Notes: a model not told the origin generated them from the letters alone. A stretch of 64,000 nucleotides of DNA from Ruminococcaceae bacterium UBA1734 (GCA_002315765.1 DCIE01000070.1:22596-86595), one strand, 5' to 3'. Counted from the first letter of the stretch, positions 16,808 to 26,063 are shown. A program made the numbers and translations.

Positions 16808-17509
16808 TTATTCTTTGCGTGGGTCAATATACTTAACGGCGCCGTCTTCTTCGGTGAAACGGCCGTAATGACCCATTGATTTTTTATATGCTTCGTTAGG
16901 CTCCATACCGTTCTTAATAAAGTCGGTCATTTTGCCTAAAGAAACGAATTCGTAACCGATTACTTCGTTATTTTCATCAAGAGCCATTCTTGTGCAATAA
17001 CCCTCGGTCATTTCAAGGTAACGAACACCTTTTTCTTTGGTTCCGTACATTGTACCAACCATTGAACGGTGGCCCTTACCCAAATCTTCCATACCGGCAC
17101 CGATAACAAGACCGTCATCAGAGAAAGCGGATTGGCTACGACCGTAAACAATCTGTAAGAAAAGTTCACGCATAGCTGTATTAATAGCATCGCAAACAAG
17201 GTCGGTATTAAGGGCTTCCAAAACAGTTTTGCCCGGAAGAATTTCCGCAGCCATAGCAGCGGAGTGAGTCATACCCGAACAACCGATTGTTTCAACAAGA
17301 GCCTCTTCAATAATACCACCCTTAACATTAAGGGAAAGTTTACAAGCGCCCTGCTGAGGTGCACACCAACCAACACCGTGAGTGTAAGCTGAAATGTCTT
17401 TAATTTCTTTTGCTTCTACCCATTTGCCTTCTTCCGGAATCGGAGCAGGACCGTGATGCGGACCTTTGGCAATGGGACACATGTTTTTAACTTCTTCTGA
17501 AATTGTCAT
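16808..17509 (-). CDS. NifU-like iron-sulfur cluster assembly scaffold protein
   Basis: About 233 residues from the ATG at 17509, chosen because AAAGGAG lies eight bases before it; the reading from 17545 has no ribosome site. The middle (GWCAPQQGACKLSLNVKGGIIEEAL, in parts, then ETIGCSGMTHSAAMAAEI) resembles the IscU/NifU N-terminal domain with cysteines at the expected places, followed by a family-specific C-terminal extension of about 100 residues. It probably holds a cluster for, or modifies, the GGGtGRT partner encoded next. It is not in an isc or suf operon, so it is a specialised scaffold rather than the housekeeping one. Confidence 0.8.
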   Translation of the reverse strand: MTISEEVKNMCPIAKGPHHGPAPIPEEGKWVEAKEIKDISAYTHGVGWCAPQQGACKLSLNVKGGIIEEALVETIGCSGMTHSAAMAAEILPGKTVLEALNTDLVCDAINTAMRELFLQIVYGRSQSAFSDDGLVIGAGMEDLGKGHRSMVGTMYGTKEKGVRYLEMTEGYCTRMALDENNEVIGYEFVSLGKMTDFIKNGMEPNEAYKKSMGHYGRFTEEDGAVKYIDPRKE

Positions 17510-17553
17510 AACATATACTCCTTTTATGTATTTGGAAATATCCATACTAATGT

Positions 17554-17582
17554 ATTATATCAATTATAAAACAAAATTACAA
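17554..17582 (-). promoter_or_regulatory. Promoter of the NifU-like/GGGtGRT operon
   Basis: Read on the minus strand: TTGTAA (17577-17582), a 17-base spacer and TATAAT (17554-17559), about 45 bases before the ATG at 17509. The -10 is a full match to consensus, the -35 is partial. Confidence 0.7.
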
Positions 17583-17686
17583 TACCAAAAACGACAAAAT
17601 TTTAAACATCTCATTAATAATGTTTATCGCTATGTAATAATATTATTGAAAAATATGGATTTTTTGCGTATTAAAAGTAAAATTTG

Positions 17687-17715
17687 TTGAATAAATCATT
17701 AAACTGTGTTAAAAT
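17687..17715 (+). promoter_or_regulatory. Promoter of mnmE
   Basis: TTGAAT (17687-17692), a 17-base spacer and TAAAAT (17710-17715), about 30 bases before the mnmE ATG. It is divergent from the GGGtGRT operon promoter about 105 bases away. Confidence 0.7.
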
Positions 17716-17745
17716 TAATTGTTAATAAACAAAAAGGGGATTGTT

Positions 17746-19110
17746 ATGTCCGAAAAGACTATTGCAGCCATTTCAACACCGCTTGGCGCCGGTGGTATAG
17801 CCGTTATAAGAATTTCCGGTGATGACGCCGTAAAAATCGCTGATAAATGTTTTAAGTCATATTCAGGAAAATCTCTTCTTTCGCTAAAAGGATACACTGC
17901 GTCATACGGTCAAATTGTCAATAATGAAACGGTTATTGACGATGGTGTTGCGCTTGTTTTTTTATCTCCTAAAAGTTACACGGGAGAAAATGTGGTGGAA
18001 ATTTCGGTGCACGGCGGAAGAATTGTGGCACGGGATGCTTTAAGAACCGTTTTGGATGCCGGTGCGGTTCCTGCCGAAAACGGCGAATTTACCAAGAGGG
18101 CATTTTTAAACGGTAAACTTGATTTGGCAGCCGCCGAAAGTATTATGGGTATTATTTCCGCTAAAAACGAAACGGCACTTAAGATTTCAAGAAATGCCAA
18201 AGAAGGGCGTATTTCTAAAGAAATAAATTCAATAATTGAAAGACTTTTGGAATTTTCCGCTTCTATGTCGGTTTATGCCGATTATCCCGACGAAGAAATC
18301 GATGGGCTTAATCCCATTAGCTTTGGTAATTCTCTCGGAGAAATATCTTGTTCGCTGAAAAAATTGATTGATAGTTATGATACGGGTAAAATTATCCGTG
18401 AGGGTATTGACTGTTGTATTGTTGGTAAACCTAATGTAGGCAAATCAACACTTATGAATTTACTTTGCGGCAGCGACCGTTCTATTGTTACAGATATTGC
18501 CGGAACTACCCGTGATATTATTGAAAGCACTGTAGATATTGACGGCATAACACTTAATATCTCGGATACGGCAGGTATCAGAAAAACCCATGATGTTGTG
18601 GAAATGGCGGGTGTAAATAAGTCGAAGAAAAGACTTGATACCGCAACACTTATCTTTGCTGTGTTTGATATATCACGACCTTTTGATAATGACGATTTAG
18701 AACTAATCAATAGTCTTGAAAATAATTCAATTATTCTTTTAAATAAATCGGATTTGTGCAATAATAGTCAAATTGACTTATCTGTTTTTAAGGGCAGGAA
18801 AACAATAAGCATTTCCGCAAAAGAAAACAGCGGAATAGATGAGCTTAAAAAATATATTTCGGATTTTGTTAATATAAACAATTTTTCGGATAACGATGCA
18901 ATACTTGTCAGCGAACGACAGCGAGATTGTGTTCAAAGAGCATATAACTGCATTTTTGATGCAAAAAACACATTGGAAGCAGGATATACTTTAGATGCTG
19001 TGGGAGTTTGTGTTGATGACTGTTTGGCCGCTTTACTTGAACTTACAGGCAAGCGTGTAACTAACGAGGTTTCGGACGAAGTATTCAAAAGATTTTGTGT
19101 TGGCAAATAA
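17746..19110 (+). CDS. mnmE: tRNA modification GTPase MnmE
   Basis: 454 residues. The N-terminal tetrahydrofolate-binding domain starts TIAAISTPLGAGGIAVIRISG. The G domain is inserted at about 215-375, with P-loop GKPNVGKST, G2 region TTRD, DTAGI and NKSD. The protein ends in the invariant C-G-K type tail (FCVGK), whose cysteine is needed for catalysis. With MnmG it places carboxymethylaminomethyl on uridine 34 of tRNAs. AGGGG precedes the ATG at 17746; an upstream TTG at 17719 is not used. mnmG follows at once. Confidence 0.96.
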   Translation: MSEKTIAAISTPLGAGGIAVIRISGDDAVKIADKCFKSYSGKSLLSLKGYTASYGQIVNNETVIDDGVALVFLSPKSYTGENVVEISVHGGRIVARDALRTVLDAGAVPAENGEFTKRAFLNGKLDLAAAESIMGIISAKNETALKISRNAKEGRISKEINSIIERLLEFSASMSVYADYPDEEIDGLNPISFGNSLGEISCSLKKLIDSYDTGKIIREGIDCCIVGKPNVGKSTLMNLLCGSDRSIVTDIAGTTRDIIESTVDIDGITLNISDTAGIRKTHDVVEMAGVNKSKKRLDTATLIFAVFDISRPFDNDDLELINSLENNSIILLNKSDLCNNSQIDLSVFKGRKTISISAKENSGIDELKKYISDFVNINNFSDNDAILVSERQRDCVQRAYNCIFDAKNTLEAGYTLDAVGVCVDDCLAALLELTGKRVTNEVSDEVFKRFCVGK

Positions 19111-19129
19111 AATTAAAGAGGGAATTTTC

Positions 19130-21004
19130 TTGAGCATACCTAAATATAAAGCTGATAATTATGATATTGCCGTAATCGGTGGGGGACATGCCGGTGTCGA
19201 AGCCGCACTTGCCGGTGCAAGACTCGGTCTTAAAACCATAATGTTTACCATAACTCTTGATTGGGTGGGTAATATGCCATGCAACCCGTCAATAGGAGGT
19301 ACGGCAAAGGGACATCTTGTAAGAGAACTTGATGCTTTAGGCGGTGAAATGGGAAAAGCCGCCGATGCCAACACTTTGCAAAGCCGTATGCTAAATAGGG
19401 GAAAGGGCCCTGCGGTTTATTCTCTCAGAGCACAAATTGACAGGCGAAGATACAGTGAATATATGAAACACGCTGTTGAGTTACAGCAAAATCTCGATGT
19501 AAAACAGGCCGAAGTTGTTTCGGTTGAAAACAAAGAAGACGGTTGGCATTTGACAACAAATCTCGGTGCTGATTTTACCTGCAAAACCGTAATTTTCGCC
19601 ACCGGAACATTTTTAGGCGGCAGGGTATATGTAGGCGAGGTTAATTATGAAAGCGGTCCCGACGGAACATTTCCGGCAACAAGGCTATCAAAATCTTTAA
19701 AAGAACTCGGAGTTCCCCTCAGAAGATTTAAAACCGGTACTCCTGCAAGAGTTGCGAGAGATAGCATTGATTATTCCGTTTTGGAACTTCAAGAAGGGGA
19801 CGAGAAAACAGTTCCTTTTAGTTTTTCTACCAAGACACCGCCCGAAAATAAAGTTGTTTGCCATATTGCATATACAAACGATGACACAAAGGAAGTTATC
19901 CTTAAAAATATAAACCGTTCACCGCTTTATGCAGGAGTTATATCGGGTGTGGGACCGAGATATTGTCCGAGTATTGAGGATAAAATAGTCCGTTTTGCAG
20001 ATAAAAAAAGGCATCAGTTATTTATTGAGCCTTGCGGTGAAAATACCGAGGAAATGTATCTTCAAGGTATGTCATCCTCACTGCCGGAGGAGGTTCAAAT
20101 TAAATTTTATCATACAATTAAAGGTCTTGAAAATGTCAAGATAATGCGAAATGCTTATGCAATCGAGTATGATTGTGTAGACCCTACAGCACTTAAACCC
20201 TCCCTTGAGTTTAAGGATTTTGACGGTCTATTCGGTGCCGGACAGTTTAACGGCTCATCTGGTTATGAAGAGGCGGCGGCACAAGGACTGATAGCCGGAA
20301 TTAATGCCGCTATGAAGGTTTTGGGCAAGGAGGCTTTAATTCTATCAAGAGCATCATCCTATATCGGCACATTAATTGATGACCTTGTAACAAAAGGATG
20401 TTCCGACCCTTATCGTATGATGACTTCAAGGAGTGAATACAGGCTTTTATTACGGCAGGACAATGCCGATGAAAGACTTATGCCCAAGGGTTTTGAGTTA
20501 GGACTTATTTCGAAGGAACAGTATGATGAATTTTTGGAGAAAAAGGCTGAAAAAGAGGCTGAAATTGAAAGGATAAACAATACATATTTATCTCCTTGTG
20601 ATGCCCTAAACGATGTACTTATCCAAAACGAAACAACACCCCTTTCAACCGGTTGTTGCCTTGCTGACTTGATTAAAAGACCTCAGCTTAATTATAAAAT
20701 CCTTGCCGATTTTGATAAAAACCGTCCGATACTTCCCGATGATGTTTGCGAAAAGGTTGAAATAGAAATTAAATACGAGGGTTATATAAGTAGGCAACAA
20801 GCCCAAATCAACGAAACATTAAGACTTGAAAGCAAACTTATTCCGGACGATATTAATTATGATGATGTTTACGGTCTTAGGCTTGAAGCAAAAGAAAAAC
20901 TTAATAAAATAAGACCGCATAGCATTGGTCAAGCCGGAAGAATATCCGGTGTCAGCCCATCGGACATTTCGGTATTATTGATTTATTTAAAAGGTAGGTC
21001 ATAA
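19130..21004 (+). CDS. mnmG: tRNA uridine-5-carboxymethylaminomethyl modification enzyme MnmG
   Basis: About 624 residues from a TTG at 19130, preceded by AAAGAGGG at good spacing; this gives the usual MnmG length and opening. The FAD dinucleotide fold is IAVIGGGHAGVEAALAGARL, and MPCNPSIGGTAKGHLVREL and GLFGAGQFNGSSGYEEAAAQ are family signatures. It is the FAD and NADH partner of MnmE in tRNA wobble-uridine modification. It lies 19 bases after mnmE in the same operon, as in most bacteria; rsmG and parAB, often next, are absent. Confidence 0.96.
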   Translation: MSIPKYKADNYDIAVIGGGHAGVEAALAGARLGLKTIMFTITLDWVGNMPCNPSIGGTAKGHLVRELDALGGEMGKAADANTLQSRMLNRGKGPAVYSLRAQIDRRRYSEYMKHAVELQQNLDVKQAEVVSVENKEDGWHLTTNLGADFTCKTVIFATGTFLGGRVYVGEVNYESGPDGTFPATRLSKSLKELGVPLRRFKTGTPARVARDSIDYSVLELQEGDEKTVPFSFSTKTPPENKVVCHIAYTNDDTKEVILKNINRSPLYAGVISGVGPRYCPSIEDKIVRFADKKRHQLFIEPCGENTEEMYLQGMSSSLPEEVQIKFYHTIKGLENVKIMRNAYAIEYDCVDPTALKPSLEFKDFDGLFGAGQFNGSSGYEEAAAQGLIAGINAAMKVLGKEALILSRASSYIGTLIDDLVTKGCSDPYRMMTSRSEYRLLLRQDNADERLMPKGFELGLISKEQYDEFLEKKAEKEAEIERINNTYLSPCDALNDVLIQNETTPLSTGCCLADLIKRPQLNYKILADFDKNRPILPDDVCEKVEIEIKYEGYISRQQAQINETLRLESKLIPDDINYDDVYGLRLEAKEKLNKIRPHSIGQAGRISGVSPSDISVLLIYLKGRS

Positions 21005-21006
21005 TT

Positions 21007-21651
21007 ATGTATAAAAATCTTTTTCGTGCTCTTGAAAACAATAATATTAAACCTTACTACGCTGAAAATAAGGCTAAAGCTTTGGAAATTGTTAAGGAAT
21101 TATTATTTGAAAACGCCGTTATTACCGGCGGAGGTTCGGTTTCGGTAAATCAAATCGGCGTGAATGATTTATTAAAAAACGGCAATTACAACTACTTTGA
21201 CAGAAACAAAAAAGGAATTTCGGCAGATGAACAACTTAATGTATTTAAAGCGACTGTGGGTGCTGATTTTTATTTTTGTTCTACCAATGCTTTGACCGAA
21301 AACGGTGAGCTTATTAATGTTGACGGTAATTCCAACAGGATAAGTGCCATTGCCTTCGGTCCTAAAAAAGTAATTATGATTGTGGGTAAAAATAAGATAG
21401 TCAAAAATGTAGAAGAGGGAATACTAAGGGTTAAAAAAACAGCCGCACCTTTAAACTGTGAGAGATTGGGAATTGATAATCCCTGCAGAAAGCTCGGACA
21501 TTGTATATCCCTTGAAAATAATGATAACCCTTCAATGACCGACGGTTGTAACTGTTTGACAAGAATTTGCAGGAATTATCTTATTTCAGGCAAACAAAAG
21601 GACAAAGACAGAATAAACCTTATTTTGGTTGACGAGGATTTGGGTTATTGA
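21007..21651 (+). CDS. LUD domain protein (LutC-like)
   Basis: 214 residues of the LUD family (formerly DUF162), related to LutC and the C-terminal part of LutB. The glycine-rich VITGGGSVSVNQIGVNDLL block and the later ALTENGELINVDGNSNRISA block are typical. The C-terminal part has several cysteines (NCERLGIDNPCRKLGHC, then DGCNCLTRICRN), which might bind metal. Lactate utilisation needs LutA and LutB, neither of which is here, so the lactate role is doubtful and this orphan LUD protein has unknown substrate. It starts two bases after mnmG, so it shares that transcript. Confidence 0.85.
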   Translation: MYKNLFRALENNNIKPYYAENKAKALEIVKELLFENAVITGGGSVSVNQIGVNDLLKNGNYNYFDRNKKGISADEQLNVFKATVGADFYFCSTNALTENGELINVDGNSNRISAIAFGPKKVIMIVGKNKIVKNVEEGILRVKKTAAPLNCERLGIDNPCRKLGHCISLENNDNPSMTDGCNCLTRICRNYLISGKQKDKDRINLILVDEDLGY

Positions 21652-21820
21652 TTTTTTTAGGTAATCCACCTGATATCATGGGAAAATCGTTTTCACTGTC
21701 GCTTGTGGGCTGGATTTGATATGTTCCGTATTTGTTTATCATATCGGCGGCATCTACAGGTTGACCGTGAACACTTTCTACACTGATTTCGGTATTTATT
21801 CTTTTCTTATCATTTTTCAT
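21620..21820 (-). CDS. Small hypothetical protein
   Basis: 66 residues, polar and probably partly disordered, with no membrane segment. The central part, around VHGQPVDAADMINKYGTYQIQ, has the even, structured composition of a real protein, followed by a proline- and lysine-rich tail. GGTGAT lies before the ATG. It is convergent with the LUD gene and overlaps its end by 32 bases, and lies head to head with serS. No function can be assigned. It could be a spurious frame, but composition and ribosome site favour a gene. Confidence 0.5.
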   Translation of the reverse strand: MKNDKKRINTEISVESVHGQPVDAADMINKYGTYQIQPTSDSENDFPMISGGLPKKINNPNPRQPK

Positions 21821-21841
21821 AATTTATCACCATATTTATCT

Positions 21842-21870
21842 TTGACAAATACGGTTTAAATATGTATAAT
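21842..21870 (+). promoter_or_regulatory. Promoter of serS
   Basis: TTGACA (21842-21847), a 17-base spacer and TATAAT (21865-21870), a perfect sigma-A consensus. The leader before the serS ATG is only about 30 bases, so there is no T-box, unlike many Firmicutes serS genes. Confidence 0.88.
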
Positions 21871-21906
21871 AAAAAATGCTTTATTATTATGTTCGGAGGA
21901 ATTAAA

Positions 21907-23220
21907 ATGTTAGACATAAGATTTATTTGTGAAAATCCTGATGTTGTTAAGGATAACATCAAGAAAAAGTTTAAAGAGGACAAGCTACCGTTAGTTGATA
22001 GCGTTATCGAGCTTTATAAGGAAAAGTGCGATACCAATACAAAGGCTAATGATTTACGGGCAAACCGTAATAAAATCAGTAAACAAATCGGTATGTTAAT
22101 GGGACAAGGCAAAAAAGACGAAGCCGAAGAAATGAAACGACTTGTTTCTCAACAGGCCGAAGAATTAAAGGCTTTAGAGGATAGGGAAGCCGAGCTTGAA
22201 GCAAAGGTTAAGGAAATTCAAATGAAAATCCCTAACATTGTTGACGACAGTGTTCCTGTGGGAAAAGATGACAGTGAAAATGTGGAGGTTCAGCAGTTCG
22301 GAGAACAAACCAATCCGGATTTTGAAGTTCCTTATCATACAGATATTATGGCTTTGTTTGACGGTATTGATAAAGAATCTGCAGGTAAGGTTGCCGGGGA
22401 AGGCTTTTATTATCTTTGCGGAGATATTGCCCGTATGCACTCTGCAGTAACTGCTTATGCCCGTGATTTTATGATTGATAAGGGCTTTACCTATTGTATC
22501 CCTCCCTTTATGATTCGTTCAAATGTTGTTACAGGTGTAATGAGTTTTGAAGAAATGGATGCAATGATGTACAAAATCGAAGGAGAAGATTTGTACCTTA
22601 TCGGCACTTCGGAACATTCAATGATTGGTAGATTTATCGATTCTATAACACCGGAAGAAAAATTACCTCTCACCCTTACAAGTTATTCTCCTTGCTTCCG
22701 TAAGGAAAAGGGTGCTCACGGCATTGAGGAAAGAGGTATTTACCGTATTCACCAGTTTGAAAAGCAGGAAATGATTGTAATTTGCAAACCCGAAGAGAGT
22801 ATGGAATGGTTTAACAAAATGTGGAGTTATTCCGTTGAGCTTTTCAGAAGTCTTGACATTCCCGTTCGTACCCTTGAGTGTTGCACAGGCGATTTGGCTG
22901 ATTTAAAGGTTAAATCTTATGATGTTGAGGCTTGGAGTCCCAAGCAAAAGAAGTATTTTGAGGTTTGTTCCTGTTCTAACCTGGGCGATGCACAATCAAG
23001 AAGACTCGGCATCAGGGTTAAGGATAAGGACGGCAAGAAGTATTTAGCACACACCCTTAACAATACGGTTGTCGCACCACCTCGTATGCTTATTGCACTT
23101 CTTGAGAATAATCTCACCTTTGACGGCGAGTATTACAGTGTAAAAATCCCCAAAGCCTTACAACCTTATATGGGCGGCAAAACCGAAATAAAGGCTATTA
23201 ACAAATATCAAGGTAAATAA
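21907..23220 (+). CDS. serS: Seryl-tRNA synthetase
   Basis: 437 residues from the ATG at 21907 (GGAGG eight bases before), with the canonical opening MLDIRFICENPDVVKDNI. Residues of about 30-105 form the charged antiparallel coiled-coil arm that grips tRNA-Ser. The class II core carries motif 2 (PCFRKEKGAHGIEERGIYRI, continuing HQFEK) and motif 3 near the end (HTLNNTVVAPPRMLIALLEN). It charges tRNA with serine in the cytoplasm. It is followed three bases later by a sortase gene, so both probably share the transcript. Confidence 0.96.
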   Translation: MLDIRFICENPDVVKDNIKKKFKEDKLPLVDSVIELYKEKCDTNTKANDLRANRNKISKQIGMLMGQGKKDEAEEMKRLVSQQAEELKALEDREAELEAKVKEIQMKIPNIVDDSVPVGKDDSENVEVQQFGEQTNPDFEVPYHTDIMALFDGIDKESAGKVAGEGFYYLCGDIARMHSAVTAYARDFMIDKGFTYCIPPFMIRSNVVTGVMSFEEMDAMMYKIEGEDLYLIGTSEHSMIGRFIDSITPEEKLPLTLTSYSPCFRKEKGAHGIEERGIYRIHQFEKQEMIVICKPEESMEWFNKMWSYSVELFRSLDIPVRTLECCTGDLADLKVKSYDVEAWSPKQKKYFEVCSCSNLGDAQSRRLGIRVKDKDGKKYLAHTLNNTVVAPPRMLIALLENNLTFDGEYYSVKIPKALQPYMGGKTEIKAINKYQGK

Positions 23221-23223
23221 TTT

Positions 23224-24009
23224 ATGAATTCTAAAGAAAATTCAGTTGAAAAGAAAAAAAGCAAAATATGGCTTGTTTTACTTATTTTGTTTCTTTTAAT
23301 ATTTTTGTTTTCCGCCGGAGTTATAGTATATAAATTTTTACCCTCAAAAAACAATTTGCCGGCTAAATACGAAAATTCTTCGAAAAATGTTTCAAGCATA
23401 GCTTCAAAGGTACTTGCAAAAAATCCCATAGATTTTAAGAGTCTTAAAAGTGATAACTGCGATGTTGTGGCGTGGATAAAGGTTGACGGCACCGTTATTG
23501 ATTACCCAATTTTAATGAGTGGCGTAACTAAGGAAGAAAACTTTTATAATTACCACGATATTAATTTAAAGTATAAAAAAGCCGGATGTATTTTTATACA
23601 AAAGATTAATTCAAGTGATTTTTCCGATTTCAATACAATGGTTTACGGACACAATATGTTAAACGGTACAATGTTCGGTACCTTAAAGAAGTTCAGAAAC
23701 AAGGAATTTTTCAATAAAAACAGAAATATTTATATTTATTTGCCGGGAAAGATTTTGCAGTATGATATTGTTTCGGCTTTTGTTCATGACGACCGTCATA
23801 TCCTTAATTCTTATAATTTTTATACCGATGAAGGAAAAAACGAGTTTATAGAACTTTGTAAAAATCCGAAATTTTTAGTTAAAAATATTAAAGATTCCAT
23901 AGATTTGGATACCAATGACAAACTTGTAACCTTAAGCACCTGCACATCAGCGGAGCACGAAAGGTATCTTGTTGTTGGAAAGCTTATTAAAGAAACCGAA
24001 ACAGATTAA
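23224..24009 (+). CDS. Class B sortase
   Basis: 261 residues. A charged N-terminus is followed by one membrane helix (about residues 15-38), the type II anchor of sortases. The catalytic triad is visible: His in MVYGHNMLNGTMFG, Cys in VTLSTCTSAEHERYLVVG, and Arg in the same block. The order of these motifs and the length fit class B. It should cut sorting signals of surface proteins and join them to peptidoglycan or pilins. No sortase substrate or heme-uptake gene lies nearby, so its target is elsewhere. It starts three bases after serS. Confidence 0.9.
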   Translation: MNSKENSVEKKKSKIWLVLLILFLLIFLFSAGVIVYKFLPSKNNLPAKYENSSKNVSSIASKVLAKNPIDFKSLKSDNCDVVAWIKVDGTVIDYPILMSGVTKEENFYNYHDINLKYKKAGCIFIQKINSSDFSDFNTMVYGHNMLNGTMFGTLKKFRNKEFFNKNRNIYIYLPGKILQYDIVSAFVHDDRHILNSYNFYTDEGKNEFIELCKNPKFLVKNIKDSIDLDTNDKLVTLSTCTSAEHERYLVVGKLIKETETD

Positions 24010-24048
24010 ATCCAAGGTGTTATTTAGCAGAAAGGTAAGGTCATAAAA

Positions 24049-24975
24049 ATGGCATATTATTTTAATCCTAAATCTTTCGGTGCCGTTTTTTCGCTTCCTT
24101 CTTCTATTGTTGATGAGTGTATAAAATTAGCAACCGCTACGCAACTTAAGGTCGCACTTTATATTTACAGAAACTCTGCTTCCGGTATCGATGTTACCGA
24201 AATTTCACAAAAATTAGGAATTTCTTCCAATGATGTAGAGGATGCACTTGTTTTTTGGAAGCAAAGGGAAATTCTTTGTGATGACTCTTTGGATAATTTA
24301 AAAGAAAAAAACCTCAAGAAAGTTGCCACCGAAAAGAACGAAAAGCCTTCACGGAAGGATGTTGTTACCCGTGGTCTTGAAGATTCAAATATTGCTTTAA
24401 TTTTAAGAGATGCTCAAATTAAATTCGGCAGAAACTTGAAAACCAACGAATCTTCAGCGCTTGTATATTTCTATGACGATTTGGGACTTGATGTTACTGT
24501 AATCTTGTTTTTGTTACAGTACGCCGTAAGTCTCGGCAAAATGAATGTAAGATTTCTCGAAAAAACTGCCGTTCGATGGGCAAATGAAGATGTATCTTCC
24601 GTTGCCGATGCCGAAAGCTTAATCTCAAGTGATATAAAAGCGGAGCTTTCTTGGAAAAGAGTTTTAAATTGCTTTGGAATAGAAAAAAGGAAGCCCAGCG
24701 AAAAAGAGTTGTCTTGTGCAAAATTATGGTTTGATGAATGGGCGCTTGATGATGAAGTGCTAACATTGGCTTATAATGTTTGTGTTGATACAAAATCTAA
24801 ATTTTTATTTGGTTATACTGCAAAAATCATAGAAAATTGGAAGAAAGACGGTTTGGTTAAAGCTGAAAGCATTAAGGAATACTTGGCTTCAGGCTCGAAC
24901 AGTAAGATTAGTAATGACTATGCGGCTTATGATTTGGACTTGTACGAAAAAATGATTGATTCGGAGGATAAGTGA
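24049..24975 (+). CDS. DnaD-like replication initiation protein
   Basis: 308 residues. The N-terminal part (LATATQLKVALYIYRNSASG, ISQKLGISSNDVEDALVFW) is a winged-helix DnaD N-domain. A charged linker follows, and two copies of the DnaD C-domain pattern come later (YFYDDLGLDVTVILFLLQYA and AKLWFDEWALDDEVLTLAYN, each followed by helices). It probably helps load the replicative helicase with the DnaC-like ATPase encoded next. The pair matches Bacillus DnaD/DnaI function. The stop overlaps a possible GTG of the next gene. Confidence 0.88.
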   Translation: MAYYFNPKSFGAVFSLPSSIVDECIKLATATQLKVALYIYRNSASGIDVTEISQKLGISSNDVEDALVFWKQREILCDDSLDNLKEKNLKKVATEKNEKPSRKDVVTRGLEDSNIALILRDAQIKFGRNLKTNESSALVYFYDDLGLDVTVILFLLQYAVSLGKMNVRFLEKTAVRWANEDVSSVADAESLISSDIKAELSWKRVLNCFGIEKRKPSEKELSCAKLWFDEWALDDEVLTLAYNVCVDTKSKFLFGYTAKIIENWKKDGLVKAESIKEYLASGSNSKISNDYAAYDLDLYEKMIDSEDK

Positions 24976-24977
24976 TT

Positions 24978-25934
24978 ATGAATAAAAACAATGCCTATGC
25001 AATCATTTTAGATGAACAGAAAAAAGAACTTCGCCAAAGAAAATACGCTTATGATAATAAATTGGAAAATTTAAAAATCACCAATAAGGAATATACAGAT
25101 ATTTGTAATAAAATGTCTGCTATTTGTTCTCAAACGGTTACTCTTAGTTTATCAGGTAATACTAAGCGGGTTGAGGAGCTTGGTGTTGAGTTTTCAAAGC
25201 TTAAGAAAGTTAAAGAAGCTTTATTGGCTGCTGAAAATATTGAGCCCTTTAAGTATAATTGTAATTTATGTAATGATGAAGGCACTGTAAACGGAGAATA
25301 TTGCTCCTGCGTTAAAAACAAGGCTAAAAAATTAATTGCCCGGGAATATTCCGAAAATATCCCCCTTAATGATTGTTCTTTTGAGAATTTTAACCTTAAT
25401 TATTATACCGATGAGGTTATCGGTGATGTTTCTCCGAAAAAAAGAATGACATCAATATTCAAATTTTTAAAGGAATACACCATCAATTTCAATCCCAATA
25501 CATCTGAAAATATTTTGGTTTGCGGAGGAACCGGACTCGGCAAAACCCATTTATCTCTTGCAATTTTAAAAGAACTTATTAATAGGGAATATAATGTTTT
25601 GTATTTTCCTTCCTTTAATTTGTTTACAAAAATTGAAAATGAACATTTTAATTTACATGTAAATACTACATATGACAGCATTTTGGATTGCGACCTTCTG
25701 ATTATTGACGATTTAGGCAGCGAATGTTTGTCGCCTTACGGTCAATCGGTGTTTTATCATATTATTAATTCAAGAATTTTGTCTAAAAAACCTACGATTA
25801 TTAATACCAATCTTACAATGCGTGATATAGAAATCAAATATTCACCCAGAGTTTCTTCGAGAATTATGGGACTTTATGTTACCAAAAAATTTATCGGTAA
25901 GGATATTAGACAGTTAAAATTAATGGAGAAATAG
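24978..25934 (+). CDS. DnaC/DnaI-like helicase loader ATPase
   Basis: 318 residues from the ATG at 24978; GGAGG sits ten bases upstream and only four from an in-frame GTG at 24972. A coiled N-terminal part (to about 90) is followed by a four-cysteine zinc motif (CNLCNDEGTVNGEYCSC), then the AAA+ domain with Walker A CGGTGLGKTHLS and Walker B LLIIDDLGSE. This layout is that of DnaC/IstB-like loaders. It should place the replicative helicase on DNA, working with the DnaD-like protein upstream. Confidence 0.9.
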   Translation: MNKNNAYAIILDEQKKELRQRKYAYDNKLENLKITNKEYTDICNKMSAICSQTVTLSLSGNTKRVEELGVEFSKLKKVKEALLAAENIEPFKYNCNLCNDEGTVNGEYCSCVKNKAKKLIAREYSENIPLNDCSFENFNLNYYTDEVIGDVSPKKRMTSIFKFLKEYTINFNPNTSENILVCGGTGLGKTHLSLAILKELINREYNVLYFPSFNLFTKIENEHFNLHVNTTYDSILDCDLLIIDDLGSECLSPYGQSVFYHIINSRILSKKPTIINTNLTMRDIEIKYSPRVSSRIMGLYVTKKFIGKDIRQLKLMEK

Positions 25935-25980
25935 TCATATTGTACATATATCACAAATTGTATAAAATTGTTAATTTTTG

Positions 25981-26009
25981 TTGAAATTGAAGTTTTGATG
26001 TGATATAAT
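25981..26009 (+). promoter_or_regulatory. Promoter of the small glycan operon
   Basis: TTGAAA (25981-25986), a 17-base spacer and TATAAT (26004-26009), about 50 bases before the sugar transferase start. Confidence 0.8.
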
Positions 26010-26063
26010 GTCAATGCTTATTTTGGTTTAATGTTATCATTGCTTTAATTCTTATGTAAAGGT

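Noticed and set aside
21007..21651. Lactate utilisation operon lutABC
   Set aside because: Only a LUD-domain gene is present, without LutA or LutB.
21871..21906. Serine T-box before serS
   Set aside because: Only about 30 bases separate the promoter from the ATG, too short for a T-box.
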